NCBI RefSeq assembly: GCF_900184265.1
Contig: NZ_FXXA01000002.1
Span: 2,776,539-2,840,538, forward strand
Direction: 5' to 3'
Source of the DNA: Eggerthella timonensis
GTDB taxonomy: Bacteria; Actinomycetota; Coriobacteriia; Coriobacteriales; Eggerthellaceae
DNA length: 64,000 bases
The notes under the pieces are model-generated. The model searched no databases and was not told the origin of the DNA. It saw only the letters and a list, made by a program, of their open reading frames with translations. A program made the position numbers and the translations under genes. Below are positions 51,966-59,903 of this stretch, piece by piece (the first letter of the stretch is position 1; each line of letters starts with the position of its first letter).

Positions 51966-52430
51966 TCAGGCAAGCAGAACCGACACGCCGGTGAGCGCCA
52001 GGTCGCGCGGGAACGGATCGCCGTTATAGTACTGCTCGATACACTGGCCGGACGAAACGAGCCCGCGCTGCGCGAGCCAGCCCTCCATATCCTCGTACGC
52101 CGGCCCCATGTTCTCGTTGGGTCCCAGAAACATGAACGTGACGTAGCGTCCGCCCGGGACGCACCCGGCAGCGACGTCGCCAGCGCCGGGCAGAGGGCGC
52201 GCGAGCGGGAAACCCACTTCGACGAGCGCATCGTCCATGCCGCCCATATCCACGAAGCGCACGTACGGGATGTCCGCAGGCTCCAGGCCCTCGTCGGCGA
52301 CATAGGCACCCAACTGGGAAAACGCAGATCCTATGAGCGCGGGCAGCTGCGCGATGGGCGTACGCCCGCTCACTACGACTGACGGCTGCTCGGCGCGTTC
52401 GACGAGGGCGAAATCGGTGATGCGGGGCAT
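51966..52430 (-). CDS. GyrI-like/AraC effector-binding domain protein
   Basis: The 154-residue protein starts at an ATG behind GAGGAGG. The sequence fits the GyrI-like/effector-binding fold: VSGRTPIAQLPALIG near the start, YVRFVDMGGMDDALVEVGFPLA in the middle, YVTFMFLGPNENM and a CIEQYYNGD segment near the end. Stand-alone members bind small hydrophobic molecules or act as toxin-sequestering or regulatory accessory proteins. No DNA-binding domain is present. It has no obvious operon partner. Confidence 0.75.
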   Translation of the reverse strand: MPRITDFALVERAEQPSVVVSGRTPIAQLPALIGSAFSQLGAYVADEGLEPADIPYVRFVDMGGMDDALVEVGFPLARPLPGAGDVAAGCVPGGRYVTFMFLGPNENMGPAYEDMEGWLAQRGLVSSGQCIEQYYNGDPFPRDLALTGVSVLLA

Positions 52431-52561
52431 GGCTCCTCCTCAGCTCGGCGAACGTTCGCCCGATTATACCATCGCAGGACTTCGCACGGTTGGCGAACAC
52501 GCCTCGGATTCCGTATACTCGGAAGCGCGCCTGCAGCGATCGACGAGACGAAAGGGCTGCC

Positions 52562-53290
52562 ATGTTCGAAAACGATGCGTTCGTGCGCTCGGCCGAGATC
52601 CTCTGGAACGAGGTCCCCGACGCCGACGCCTACCCGTTCGACATCCCCGCGATCGCCTCGCTTCGCAAGCTGCGGTTCGACAAGGGCATCACGTTCTTCT
52701 GCGGCGAGAACGGCACGGGCAAGTCCACCCTGCTCGAGGCCGTCGGCATCGCCTTCGGCTTCAACCCCGAGGGCGGTTCGCGCAACTACACGTTCTCGAC
52801 GAAGCCCACGCACTCCGCGCTGCACGACTTCATCCGGCTCGACCGATCCCTCTACCGCCCGCTCGACGGCTTCTTCGTCCGCTCCGACACGCTGTTCAAC
52901 CTCATCAGCGCCACCGACGAGCTCGAGGACGACCAACGCTACTACGGCGGCGTGTCGCTGCACGCCCGCTCGCACGGCGAGAGCATCATGGCGCTCATCA
53001 CGCGCCGCTTCCGAACCGAGGGCTTCTACATCCTCGACGAGCCCGAGACGGGACTGTCGCAAAGCGGGCAGATCGCGCTCGCCTGCGAGTTGACCCGGCT
53101 GCGAGACGCGGGCTGCCAGCTCGTCATCGCCACGCACTCCCCCATCCTGCTGGCGCTGCCCGGCGCCACCGTCTACCAGTTCGACGACGAGATTCGTGAG
53201 ATCGACGGGAAGGACTCGCTCGAATGGATCATGATGCGGCGCTTCATGGACGACCCGGAAGCCGCCGTGAGGGCCTTCCTCGAGCCATAG
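52562..53290 (+). CDS. ABC-type/AAA ATPase, predicted ATP-binding protein
   Basis: The 242-residue protein has Walker A GENGTGKST (48-56), an ABC-like signature region (HGESIMALI), Walker B ILDEPETGLS and an H-loop IATHSP. It resembles small stand-alone AAA_21-type ATPases rather than a transporter subunit, since no permease is adjacent. The ATG at 52562 follows AAAGGGC; an upstream in-frame start lacks a site. The role is unknown. Confidence 0.85.
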   Translation: MFENDAFVRSAEILWNEVPDADAYPFDIPAIASLRKLRFDKGITFFCGENGTGKSTLLEAVGIAFGFNPEGGSRNYTFSTKPTHSALHDFIRLDRSLYRPLDGFFVRSDTLFNLISATDELEDDQRYYGGVSLHARSHGESIMALITRRFRTEGFYILDEPETGLSQSGQIALACELTRLRDAGCQLVIATHSPILLALPGATVYQFDDEIREIDGKDSLEWIMMRRFMDDPEAAVRAFLEP

Positions 53291-53298
53291 CGACCTAA

Positions 53299-53333
53299 AT
53301 GTACCCAAAGGGGTCAGGCACCTTTGGGTACAT
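53299..53333. repeat. REP-like palindrome with GGGGTCAGGCACC core
   Basis: ATGTACCCAAAGG and its exact complement surround GGTCAGGCA. It lies between convergent genes and could serve as a bidirectional terminator. It is a different family from the GAGAC palindromes. Confidence 0.75.
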
Positions 53334-53338
53334 GCAAA

Positions 53339-53372
53339 GGCCCGGCAAGCGCAGGGGTTCGCTTGCCGGGCC
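53339..53372 (-). terminator. Terminator of the molybdoenzyme operon
   Basis: A perfect 13-bp stem (GGCCCGGCAAGCG and complement) with an eight-base loop, followed on the minus strand by TTTGC. It lies 38 bases past the NrfD-type stop. Confidence 0.7.
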
Positions 53373-53410
53373 GCAATGCCGACCGCATGCAGGAGAGGAG
53401 GTTGCACGCG

Positions 53411-54646
53411 CTAGCAGGAGGGTGAGCTCGCTTTCGCATCGGCCGCGCCGTGGGCGGCCGCGTCGGCGTCGATGAGGTCGGTCGGCTTCGCCTTCATGAT
53501 AAAGCGCTCGACGAGGATGAGGAAGGCCAGCGTGCCCAGCGCGATCACGCCGAGGAGCACCGCGTACTCCACCCACGACGGCGCGTACCAGCTGGTCGCC
53601 GCCCACACGTCCATGCCCGAGGCGTTGGCCGACGTGCCGTCGATGAGGCCCGGGCCGCCGAAGGTGTTCGGCGTGATGAACGAGGAGAACAAGAGCCACA
53701 CGCGCTTGCAGAACACGCCCACCACGACGCATGCCGACGAGAACACGATGAGGCCGGTCTTCTGGCGGTTCTTCGCGAACACGAGGATGGTGAACGGGAT
53801 GATGACGCCCACGACGATCTCGATCCAGAAGTACGGGGCCGTGGCGCCGAAGAACATCTGCGACAGCACGTGCCAGCCGCCCTCGGAACCGGGATACGCC
53901 GTGGTCAGAAGCTCGCAGCCCACCATGTAGCCGTCAACCGCGATGCAGGTGGCCAACAGCCCAGCCAGCATGCCCATGAGCTTCTTCGACGTCTCCCAGA
54001 TGCCGCGACGATTCATCCAAGCGAGCGAGATGAGCAGCAGCGCCAAGCCCGAGTCCATGGCCGAGGCCACGAACAAGGGGCCCATGATGGCCGAGTGCCA
54101 GCCCTCGCGGGCGATCTGCAGGCCGAAGATCCACGCCGTCACCGTGTGCACGAGGATGGCGATGGGCAGGGCGAAGCGCGACACGATGGCGATCTTGGAC
54201 TTGTCGGCCTTCTTCGACGTCATGAAGTACAGGTAGACCAGGTTGATGATCAGGTAGCAGGTGATGACGCAGATGTCCCAGAACAAAGGCGAGATGAAGT
54301 TCGGGGAGAGGATCAGGTTGAACAGGCGCGCCACGCCGCCGAGGTCGAGGATGACCAGCAGGCCCGCGCAGCAGATGCACACCGTGGACACGCACACGGC
54401 CGGCAGCGCCACCTTCTTGAACTCGGTGACGTGGAAGATCGATGCCGAGGAGGCCACGATGAGGCCGCCGGCGGACAGGCCGACGAAGAACATGAACGCG
54501 GCGATGTAGAGGCCCCAGGAGGTGCCGTTGTTCATGCCGGTCACGCCGAGGCCGAACATGGTCTGGTAGATCCAGGCGGCCGCGCCGACGGCGGCGATCA
54601 CGGCCAGGACGATCATGACCGGACGGGAGATTCGTTTCGTTTGCAT
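53411..54646 (-). CDS. NrfD/PsrC-type membrane subunit of the molybdoenzyme complex
   Basis: This 411-residue quinone-interacting membrane anchor has about ten hydrophobic helices (AAFMFFVGLSAGGLIVASSA, SPLFWDICVITCYLIINLVY). The ATG follows AGGGGGC. It is third in the operon, nine bases after the FeS subunit stop. It should exchange electrons between menaquinone and the FeS subunit on the outer face. No haem-binding motif is expected. Confidence 0.9.
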   Translation of the reverse strand: MQTKRISRPVMIVLAVIAAVGAAAWIYQTMFGLGVTGMNNGTSWGLYIAAFMFFVGLSAGGLIVASSASIFHVTEFKKVALPAVCVSTVCICCAGLLVILDLGGVARLFNLILSPNFISPLFWDICVITCYLIINLVYLYFMTSKKADKSKIAIVSRFALPIAILVHTVTAWIFGLQIAREGWHSAIMGPLFVASAMDSGLALLLISLAWMNRRGIWETSKKLMGMLAGLLATCIAVDGYMVGCELLTTAYPGSEGGWHVLSQMFFGATAPYFWIEIVVGVIIPFTILVFAKNRQKTGLIVFSSACVVVGVFCKRVWLLFSSFITPNTFGGPGLIDGTSANASGMDVWAATSWYAPSWVEYAVLLGVIALGTLAFLILVERFIMKAKPTDLIDADAAAHGAADAKASSPSC

Positions 54647-54656
54647 GTCAAGCCCC

Positions 54657-55277
54657 CTAAGCGTTGTAGTAGCGGAGCTGCGGGCGGGTACCGAACTCCT
54701 CGAGAAGCTGATAGGCCTTGTTCTCGCGCACGACCTTCGAGATCTCGGACTCGGGATCGTCCAGGTCGCCGTAGACGCGGGCGCGGCCCGGGCACACGCG
54801 CACGCACATCGGGATGTCGCCGCGATCGGTGCGCTCCTTGCACAGCGTGCACTTCTCGGCCACGCCCTTCGGGCGCACCGGCACGTCCTTGTCGCCGTAG
54901 TTCCAGTTGGGGTCGCGCTCGGGCTCGTTCCAGTTGAACACGCGGGCGTTGTACGGGCAGGCGGCCATGCAGATGCGGCAGCCGATGCACTTGTCGTAAT
55001 GGATCTCCACGCGGCCCAAGTCATCCTTGTACGTGGCGCCCACGGGGCACACCTTCAGACACGCGGGGTTCTCGCAGTGCTGGCACGCCACGGGGATGTA
55101 GGTGCGGCTGAGGTTGGGATAGGTCCCCTGCGCGCCATCGGCGGTGTCCACACCGTCGGTCTCCACGCGGATGTACAGCATGTTCATGGGAACGTTGTTC
55201 TGCATCTTGCAGGCGTTTGCGCAGGTGTTGCACCCGACGCAGCGCTCAAGGTTGATAGCGATGCCAAGCTTGGTCAT
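54657..55277 (-). CDS. Four-cluster ferredoxin subunit (DmsB/PsrB type)
   Basis: The 206-residue electron-transfer subunit has four Cys groups: CVGCNTCANACK, CQHCENPACLKVCP, CIGCRICMAACP, and CTLC...CVRVCPGRA. These would hold four [4Fe-4S] clusters. It lies ten bases after the catalytic subunit gene. It wires the molybdenum subunit to the NrfD-type anchor. It lacks a Tat signal, as partner subunits are usually co-exported. Confidence 0.94.
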   Translation of the reverse strand: MTKLGIAINLERCVGCNTCANACKMQNNVPMNMLYIRVETDGVDTADGAQGTYPNLSRTYIPVACQHCENPACLKVCPVGATYKDDLGRVEIHYDKCIGCRICMAACPYNARVFNWNEPERDPNWNYGDKDVPVRPKGVAEKCTLCKERTDRGDIPMCVRVCPGRARVYGDLDDPESEISKVVRENKAYQLLEEFGTRPQLRYYNA

Positions 55278-55287
55278 GATCTCTCAC

Positions 55288-57690
55288 CTACGCTTTCTTG
55301 ATCTCGACGAGGGTATCGGAGAACGGGATGACCGGGCCGCACATGAGCTCGGCGCCTCGCTCGACGTAGCCGTCGTTCGTGACGTTCTGAACGTTGCCCT
55401 CGATGAGGAAGTCGGCCGTCTGCCCCTCGAACATGCGGGCGCTGCCGGGGCGGATGGACTCGTTCGCCTTCACGCGGCACGTGAAGGAGCCGCGGTCGTT
55501 GAACACCTCGACCGCGTCGCCCGTCGCCAGCCCGCGCGACTCCATCTCGGAGGGGTTGAGCTCGATGCGCGGCTCGGCGAACTGCTGGATCCACTTGGCG
55601 TCGTTGAACTGGTTGTGGATGCGGTAGCGCGTGCGCACGTTCGCCAGCTGCAGCGGGTAGGTGGAGGCCAGATCGCTCGCGGCATGCGCCTCAAGGGGCG
55701 GCTCCCAGGTGGGCAGCGCCTGGTCGTAGGCGGTCAGCGCGTCGTAGTACACGTCCATGCGGGTGGAGGTGGTGGCGAACACGCGGTCCATGAACTCGCG
55801 GCGCGGCTCCTCGATGCCCTCGAGCGGGTAGACGCCCTGCTTATCGTTGATCTTGTCGATGGTGAGCGCCGAGACGTAGGGGTCCTCGGAGGAGGACAGC
55901 ACCTTCTCCACCCACTCCTCGGACGTGGCGGGCAGGTACTGGTCTTTGCCGAAGCGCTTGGCGATCTCCTTGCCGATCCAGAAGTCGGTGCGGGCCTCGA
56001 ACAAAGGCTCGATGACCTTGTTCTGCAGCACGATGTTGCTGTAGCCCACCTTCACGTTGCCCACCTCCGCGTCGTTCTCGAAGCGCGTCGTGGCGGGCAG
56101 GATGATGTCGGCCCACTTGGCGCCCTCGGTGAAGTACGGGTCGATGGTGACGATGAAATCGAGGCCGCGGGCGAACTCGGCCGTCTTGTTCATGTTGCCG
56201 ATGTGCTGCTGCAGCACGTCGCCGCAGAAGATGCAGGCGCGCACCTTGGCCTGGCCGTCGCGCGCGTCGTACAGCGGCATCTCGAGCGTGCCGGCCGCGA
56301 GGTCCTCGGGCAGCTCCCACGCGCCGAGCGTGCCCGCATGGCCGTTGTAGCTGCCGCCCACGAACACGCCCACGCCGGCGCCCACCTTGCCCACATTGCC
56401 CGTGAGGGCCACGAGCGTGGCGGCGGCGTGGCCCGCGATGTCGGCGTTGCCCATCTTGTCGTTGCCGCCCCAGCCGAGCGCGAGGCAAGCGGGGCCCTCG
56501 GCGTACTCGCGAGCGAGGCTGCGGATGGTGTCGGCGGGAACGCCGCTCACGCCTTCGGCCCACTCGGGGGTGTACTCGGCCTGCTTCTTCTTGAGCAGCG
56601 AGAACACGGTGGTGCACGACGCGCCGTCGACGGTGAAGGTGCCTTCGAGCGCCGGCTTCGCGGCCGCGTCGGTGTAGGCGGCCTTCGCGCTCGACGCCGT
56701 GTCCCACACGAAGAAGGGGTTCTGCTCGCCCGTCTCGGGCTCTTCGGCATCCATGTCCTCCGCATGGTCGCGCAAAAGCTTGCCGGTGGAGGCGTCCACG
56801 AGGAACGGCAGCGAGGTGCAGTTCAGCACGAAGTCCTCGTCGTAGAGCTTCTCGTCCAGGATGACGCTGGCCATGCCCAGGAACAACGCCGCGTCGGTGC
56901 CCGGCGTGATGGGCACCCACTGGTCGGACTTGCCGGCCGTAGTGGAGAAGTGCGGGTCCACCGTCACCATGCGGGTGCCGGCTTCCTTCGCCTCGAAGAA
57001 CAGGCGCGCGTTGGGCAGGCTGGACTCGAGGAAGTTGCTGCCCACGTTGAGCACGAGCTTAGAGTTCACCCAGTCGCGCGCCTCGCAGGTGGCCATCGCG
57101 TAGCCGCCGCCGAAGCCGATGGCCGGGTCGAGGCCGTTGCCGATGCCCACGTCGATGCCCGAGCTGGCGTCAACCTGCGCGCCCAGCACGGCCGCGAGCC
57201 ACGGGAAGTTCGCCTCGGCGCCCGTGGAGATGACCACGCAGTCGTTGCCGTGCTTGCTCTGGAGGTCCTTCAAGGTGTCGCACACCTCGTCGAGCGCCTC
57301 GTCCCACGAGATGGGCTCGAACTCGCCCGCGCCGCGCTCGCCCGTGCGGCGCAGCGGGGTCTGCACGCGATGGTCGCCGTAGATGTGCTGGACCTCGGAA
57401 ATGCCCTTCACGCAGATCGTCTCGTACCTATCGTCGCAGCAGTGGTTCGGCTGCACCGATACCATGCGGCCGTCGCGCACCGTGCACGCGAGCGGGCACA
57501 TGCCGCCGCAATGCGACTGGTGGTACGTGTACGCCGTGTACTCCTCGCCCGAATCCGCGTGGGCCGGCGACAACCATCCGTCGGCGGTGGTCATCGCGCC
57601 CGCCGCGCCCAGCATCGCCAGGCCGGCGCCTGCGGCGGCGGTTCCCTTGATGAAACCCCGGCGCGTTACGTTCGTCTCGTCTGTGGCCAT
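55288..57690 (-). CDS. Tat-exported molybdopterin oxidoreductase catalytic subunit (DMSO reductase family)
   Basis: This 800-residue subunit has a twin-arginine signal (TRRGFIKG, residues 9-16, then a hydrophobic stretch ending AHA). Cys61, 65, 69 and 93 fit one [4Fe-4S] cluster. Mo-bis-PGD domains follow (GWGGNDKMGNADIAGHAAATLV, ACIFCGDVLQQHIGNMN, TTRFENDAEVGN). The operon order is catalytic, FeS, NrfD. The family includes DMSO, tetrathionate, thiosulphate/polysulphide reductases and gut catechol dehydroxylases; I cannot assign the substrate. The Mo ligand is unclear: the stretch around DVGIGNGLDPA shows no Ser or Cys, so an Asp ligand is possible. Confidence 0.92.
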   Translation of the reverse strand: MATDETNVTRRGFIKGTAAAGAGLAMLGAAGAMTTADGWLSPAHADSGEEYTAYTYHQSHCGGMCPLACTVRDGRMVSVQPNHCCDDRYETICVKGISEVQHIYGDHRVQTPLRRTGERGAGEFEPISWDEALDEVCDTLKDLQSKHGNDCVVISTGAEANFPWLAAVLGAQVDASSGIDVGIGNGLDPAIGFGGGYAMATCEARDWVNSKLVLNVGSNFLESSLPNARLFFEAKEAGTRMVTVDPHFSTTAGKSDQWVPITPGTDAALFLGMASVILDEKLYDEDFVLNCTSLPFLVDASTGKLLRDHAEDMDAEEPETGEQNPFFVWDTASSAKAAYTDAAAKPALEGTFTVDGASCTTVFSLLKKKQAEYTPEWAEGVSGVPADTIRSLAREYAEGPACLALGWGGNDKMGNADIAGHAAATLVALTGNVGKVGAGVGVFVGGSYNGHAGTLGAWELPEDLAAGTLEMPLYDARDGQAKVRACIFCGDVLQQHIGNMNKTAEFARGLDFIVTIDPYFTEGAKWADIILPATTRFENDAEVGNVKVGYSNIVLQNKVIEPLFEARTDFWIGKEIAKRFGKDQYLPATSEEWVEKVLSSSEDPYVSALTIDKINDKQGVYPLEGIEEPRREFMDRVFATTSTRMDVYYDALTAYDQALPTWEPPLEAHAASDLASTYPLQLANVRTRYRIHNQFNDAKWIQQFAEPRIELNPSEMESRGLATGDAVEVFNDRGSFTCRVKANESIRPGSARMFEGQTADFLIEGNVQNVTNDGYVERGAELMCGPVIPFSDTLVEIKKA

Positions 57691-57836
57691 TGCATCCCCT
57701 TTCTCAGTGACTCATGACCGTTTCCTCTAAGACTGCTAGTTAACTGTTTTCATAGTAATATAGTTAAATAGGAAATTGAATATGTACATTTCAAGAATAA
57801 TTTGCCCGTCCGCGAACGGCGCGGAAAACGCGGCGA

Positions 57837-57867
57837 AAGCCGCAGGAGCGATTGGCCCCTGCGGCTT
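57837..57867. repeat. Hairpin upstream of the molybdoenzyme operon
   Basis: AAGCCGCAGG pairs with CCTGCGGCTT over an 11-base loop. It lies in a 690-base gap with no adjacent gene end to terminate, so its role is unclear. Confidence 0.45.
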
Positions 57868-57909
57868 CCGCAGCTGCGGGACGACGCTTCGCCCGCATCA
57901 TATACCCAC

Positions 57910-57936
57910 GTCAACCATTATATATAACCTGTTGAC
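57910..57936. promoter_or_regulatory. GTCAAC...GTTGAC dyad with TTATATATAA core
   Basis: GTCAAC and GTTGAC arms flank a perfect AT-rich palindrome TTATATATAA in an otherwise GC-rich chromosome. It lies between the molybdoenzyme start and parS site 3. It looks like a regulator operator; no gene starts close by on the plus strand. Confidence 0.45.
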
Positions 57937-58025
57937 ATATGTTTTACTTCGCCACCCTCCCCCGATGGGCGCCGCGCGTTCGCAAGCCGATTCGTGCTCG
58001 CAGGCGCACGTCCAGAGCGTACAAA

Positions 58026-58041
58026 TGTTTCACGTGAAACA
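58026..58041. promoter_or_regulatory. parS: parS site 3
   Basis: A perfect TGTTTCACGTGAAACA in the 690-base gap between the SPFH gene and the molybdoenzyme operon. Confidence 0.93.
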
Positions 58042-58306
58042 TCCGCATGCATCGACGGACCTGCGCCGCAAAACCGCGTAAACGAAGGCGCGCCGCTGCC
58101 CGGGAAACGCCCGCCGCCCAGGGCCCGTTACCGTGAAAAAGCCGCCGACGCGAGGCGATTTCGGGGGTTCCGACCGGTTTCGGGCATCGGAGGCGAGCGC
58201 CCGGCGCGCCCTTCACGAAACGAAGCGCGCTGCCGGCTCGACGAGTTTCGCGGCGGCGGATTCGTGCGCAACAGCTGCCCTCCCCGACGGCGGGCCATCG
58301 CCGGAA

Positions 58307-58322
58307 TGTTTCACGTGAAACA
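58307..58322. promoter_or_regulatory. parS: parS site 4
   Basis: A perfect TGTTTCACGTGAAACA with AA/TT symmetric flanks, 281 bases from site 3 and about 60 bases past the SPFH stop codon. Confidence 0.93.
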
Positions 58323-58381
58323 TTTGTACGGGTTTTGCGTACGCGCGCTTCGCGACGCGGCGGGGGCTCGCAAGAGGCACC

Positions 58382-59314
58382 CTACTTCTTGCCCTTCAGC
58401 GCGCTCGCGATGTCGCCGGTGAAGCCCTGGGCGTAGGGGCTCGGCACCACCACCATGTTGCCGCCCTCCTTCACGCTCTCGTTCACGAGGCTCATCATGC
58501 GCAGCTGGAGGGCCAGGTCGTCCTCGCGGTAGGCGTGCGCGGCCTCGATGAACATGTCGGAGATGTCCTTCTCCACCTCGGCCAGCACGACGCGGGCGTT
58601 GCGCTCCTGCTGCGCCTGGGCCTCGGCGCTCATGGCGTTCTGCAGCTCCTGGGGCATGCGGATGTCGCGGATCTCCACGTCGATGATCGTGACGCCCCAC
58701 TGCTCGGTCTTCTCCTCGATGTTCTTCTTCAGCTGATGGTCGATGTGCGAGCGCTGCATGGACAGCTCGGCGATCTCCACCTGGCCGATGGCATCGCGCA
58801 GCGCGGTCTGGGCCACGAGCGACGCTGAGTGCTCGTAGTCCTCGACGGCGAGGCACGCCTTCTTCGGGTCCCACACCATCCAGAACACGACGGCGTCGAG
58901 GTCGACCGGCACGAGGTCGGCCGTCAGAACCTGCTCGGCCGAGCACGAGATGGACGAGATGCGCTGGTCGATGACGATGGTCACCGAGTCCACCACGGGG
59001 ATGGTGACGTACAGCCCCGGGCCCGCGAGGCGATGGAACCGCCCGAAGCGCAGCACCACGGCGCGTTCCCATTCGTAGGCGATGTGCACGCTGCCGGCCA
59101 GCCCCAAGCCCACGAGCACGCCCAGACCCACGGTGAACGCCGAGCGGAAGGGGTACGTCGCGCCCACCACCACGGCGAACGCCGCGAGAAACAGCGCCAC
59201 GGCCAGCACGACCGCGCCGCGGCGCGACGCCTTCCGCCTGCCGGAGACGGGCTCTTCCCCGCCCGACAGCACGTCGCTCGGACGATCGTTGCCGCGTTTG
59301 CCGAACTTGACCAT
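58382..59314 (-). CDS. SPFH/Band 7 (stomatin-like) membrane protein
   Basis: The 310-residue protein has two N-terminal membrane segments (about 33-52 and 59-77), the second opening the SPFH domain (YEWERAVVLRFGRFHRLAGPGLYVTIPVVDSV). A helical/coiled-coil C-terminal part (EAQAQQERNARVVLAEVEKDI) is typical of stomatins. Such proteins form oligomers in membrane microdomains and often work with an NfeD protease-like partner, which is not seen here. It starts nine bases after the GntR gene, with its ribosome site inside that gene's end, so the two are co-transcribed. Confidence 0.92.
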   Translation of the reverse strand: MVKFGKRGNDRPSDVLSGGEEPVSGRRKASRRGAVVLAVALFLAAFAVVVGATYPFRSAFTVGLGVLVGLGLAGSVHIAYEWERAVVLRFGRFHRLAGPGLYVTIPVVDSVTIVIDQRISSISCSAEQVLTADLVPVDLDAVVFWMVWDPKKACLAVEDYEHSASLVAQTALRDAIGQVEIAELSMQRSHIDHQLKKNIEEKTEQWGVTIIDVEIRDIRMPQELQNAMSAEAQAQQERNARVVLAEVEKDISDMFIEAAHAYREDDLALQLRMMSLVNESVKEGGNMVVVPSPYAQGFTGDIASALKGKK

Positions 59315-59323
59315 AGCTCGCTC

Positions 59324-59704
59324 CTATCCCATCCGGGAGATCTTGTCCTGAAGGCGCCCCGCGATCTCGCTGCGCGTCATGCCCAGCTCCTCGCATTGGC
59401 GGATGAAATCGCCCATCATGGCGTCGATCGTCGATTCGACGGAATCCTCGTCGGCGGATGCGGGGTTCTCGGCGACGAAGGTGCCGCGGCCCCGCTTCGA
59501 CATGATGAGGCCCGACGTCTCCATGCTGCGGTACACCTTGTTCACGGTGTTGTAGTTGATGTTGAGGTTGACGGCCATCTCGTGCACGGTGGGCAGCTGG
59601 TCGCCCGGCTGGTACTGCCCCGTCTGGATGAGGTAGACGAGCCTGTTGCGCAGCTGCACCCAGATGGGCACGCCGCTTCGTTCGTCTATGCTGAAATCGT
59701 CCAT
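59324..59704 (-). CDS. GntR-family (YtrA-type) transcriptional regulator
   Basis: This 126-residue regulator has a winged helix-turn-helix (GVPIWVQLRNRLVYLIQTGQYQPGDQLPTVHEMAVNLNINYNTVNKVYRSMETSG) and only a short tail. This is the YtrA pattern, in which the regulator controls its own membrane-protein operon. The upstream AT-rich stretch (near 59760-59780, TACTACCGTATACA) probably holds the promoter and operator. The SPFH gene follows directly. Confidence 0.92.
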   Translation of the reverse strand: MDDFSIDERSGVPIWVQLRNRLVYLIQTGQYQPGDQLPTVHEMAVNLNINYNTVNKVYRSMETSGLIMSKRGRGTFVAENPASADEDSVESTIDAMMGDFIRQCEELGMTRSEIAGRLQDKISRMG

Positions 59705-59813
59705 GCGCCGAGCTTCCTTCGCACCGCCGGGGCGGGTGCCGGTTTTCCTACATCCCTAGCTAAATACTACCGTATACATTCTAACGCGCTTCGCCCCCGA
59801 TGCCGACGAGAAT

Positions 59814-59883
59814 GAGACAGAGGGACGGGGTAATCGTCTCATTTTGCGGGCAAAATGAGACGATTACCCCGTCCCTCTGTCTC
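59814..59883. repeat. Perfect 33-bp inverted repeat, GAGACAGAGGGACGGGG type
   Basis: A 33-base arm beginning GAGACAGAGGGACGGGGTAA is followed by CGGG and then its exact complement. It is the same family as 46970-47065, with a shorter loop. It lies 20 bases past the stop of the NrfD-like gene and may terminate it. Confidence 0.85.
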
Positions 59884-59903
59884 CTCTGTCGCACACCTTC
59901 GTC

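Noticed and set aside
55288-57690. A known catechol (dopamine or hydrocaffeic acid) dehydroxylase
   Set aside because: The subunit is shorter (800 residues) than I recall for those enzymes and has an NrfD-type anchor. No diagnostic motif could be matched by eye.
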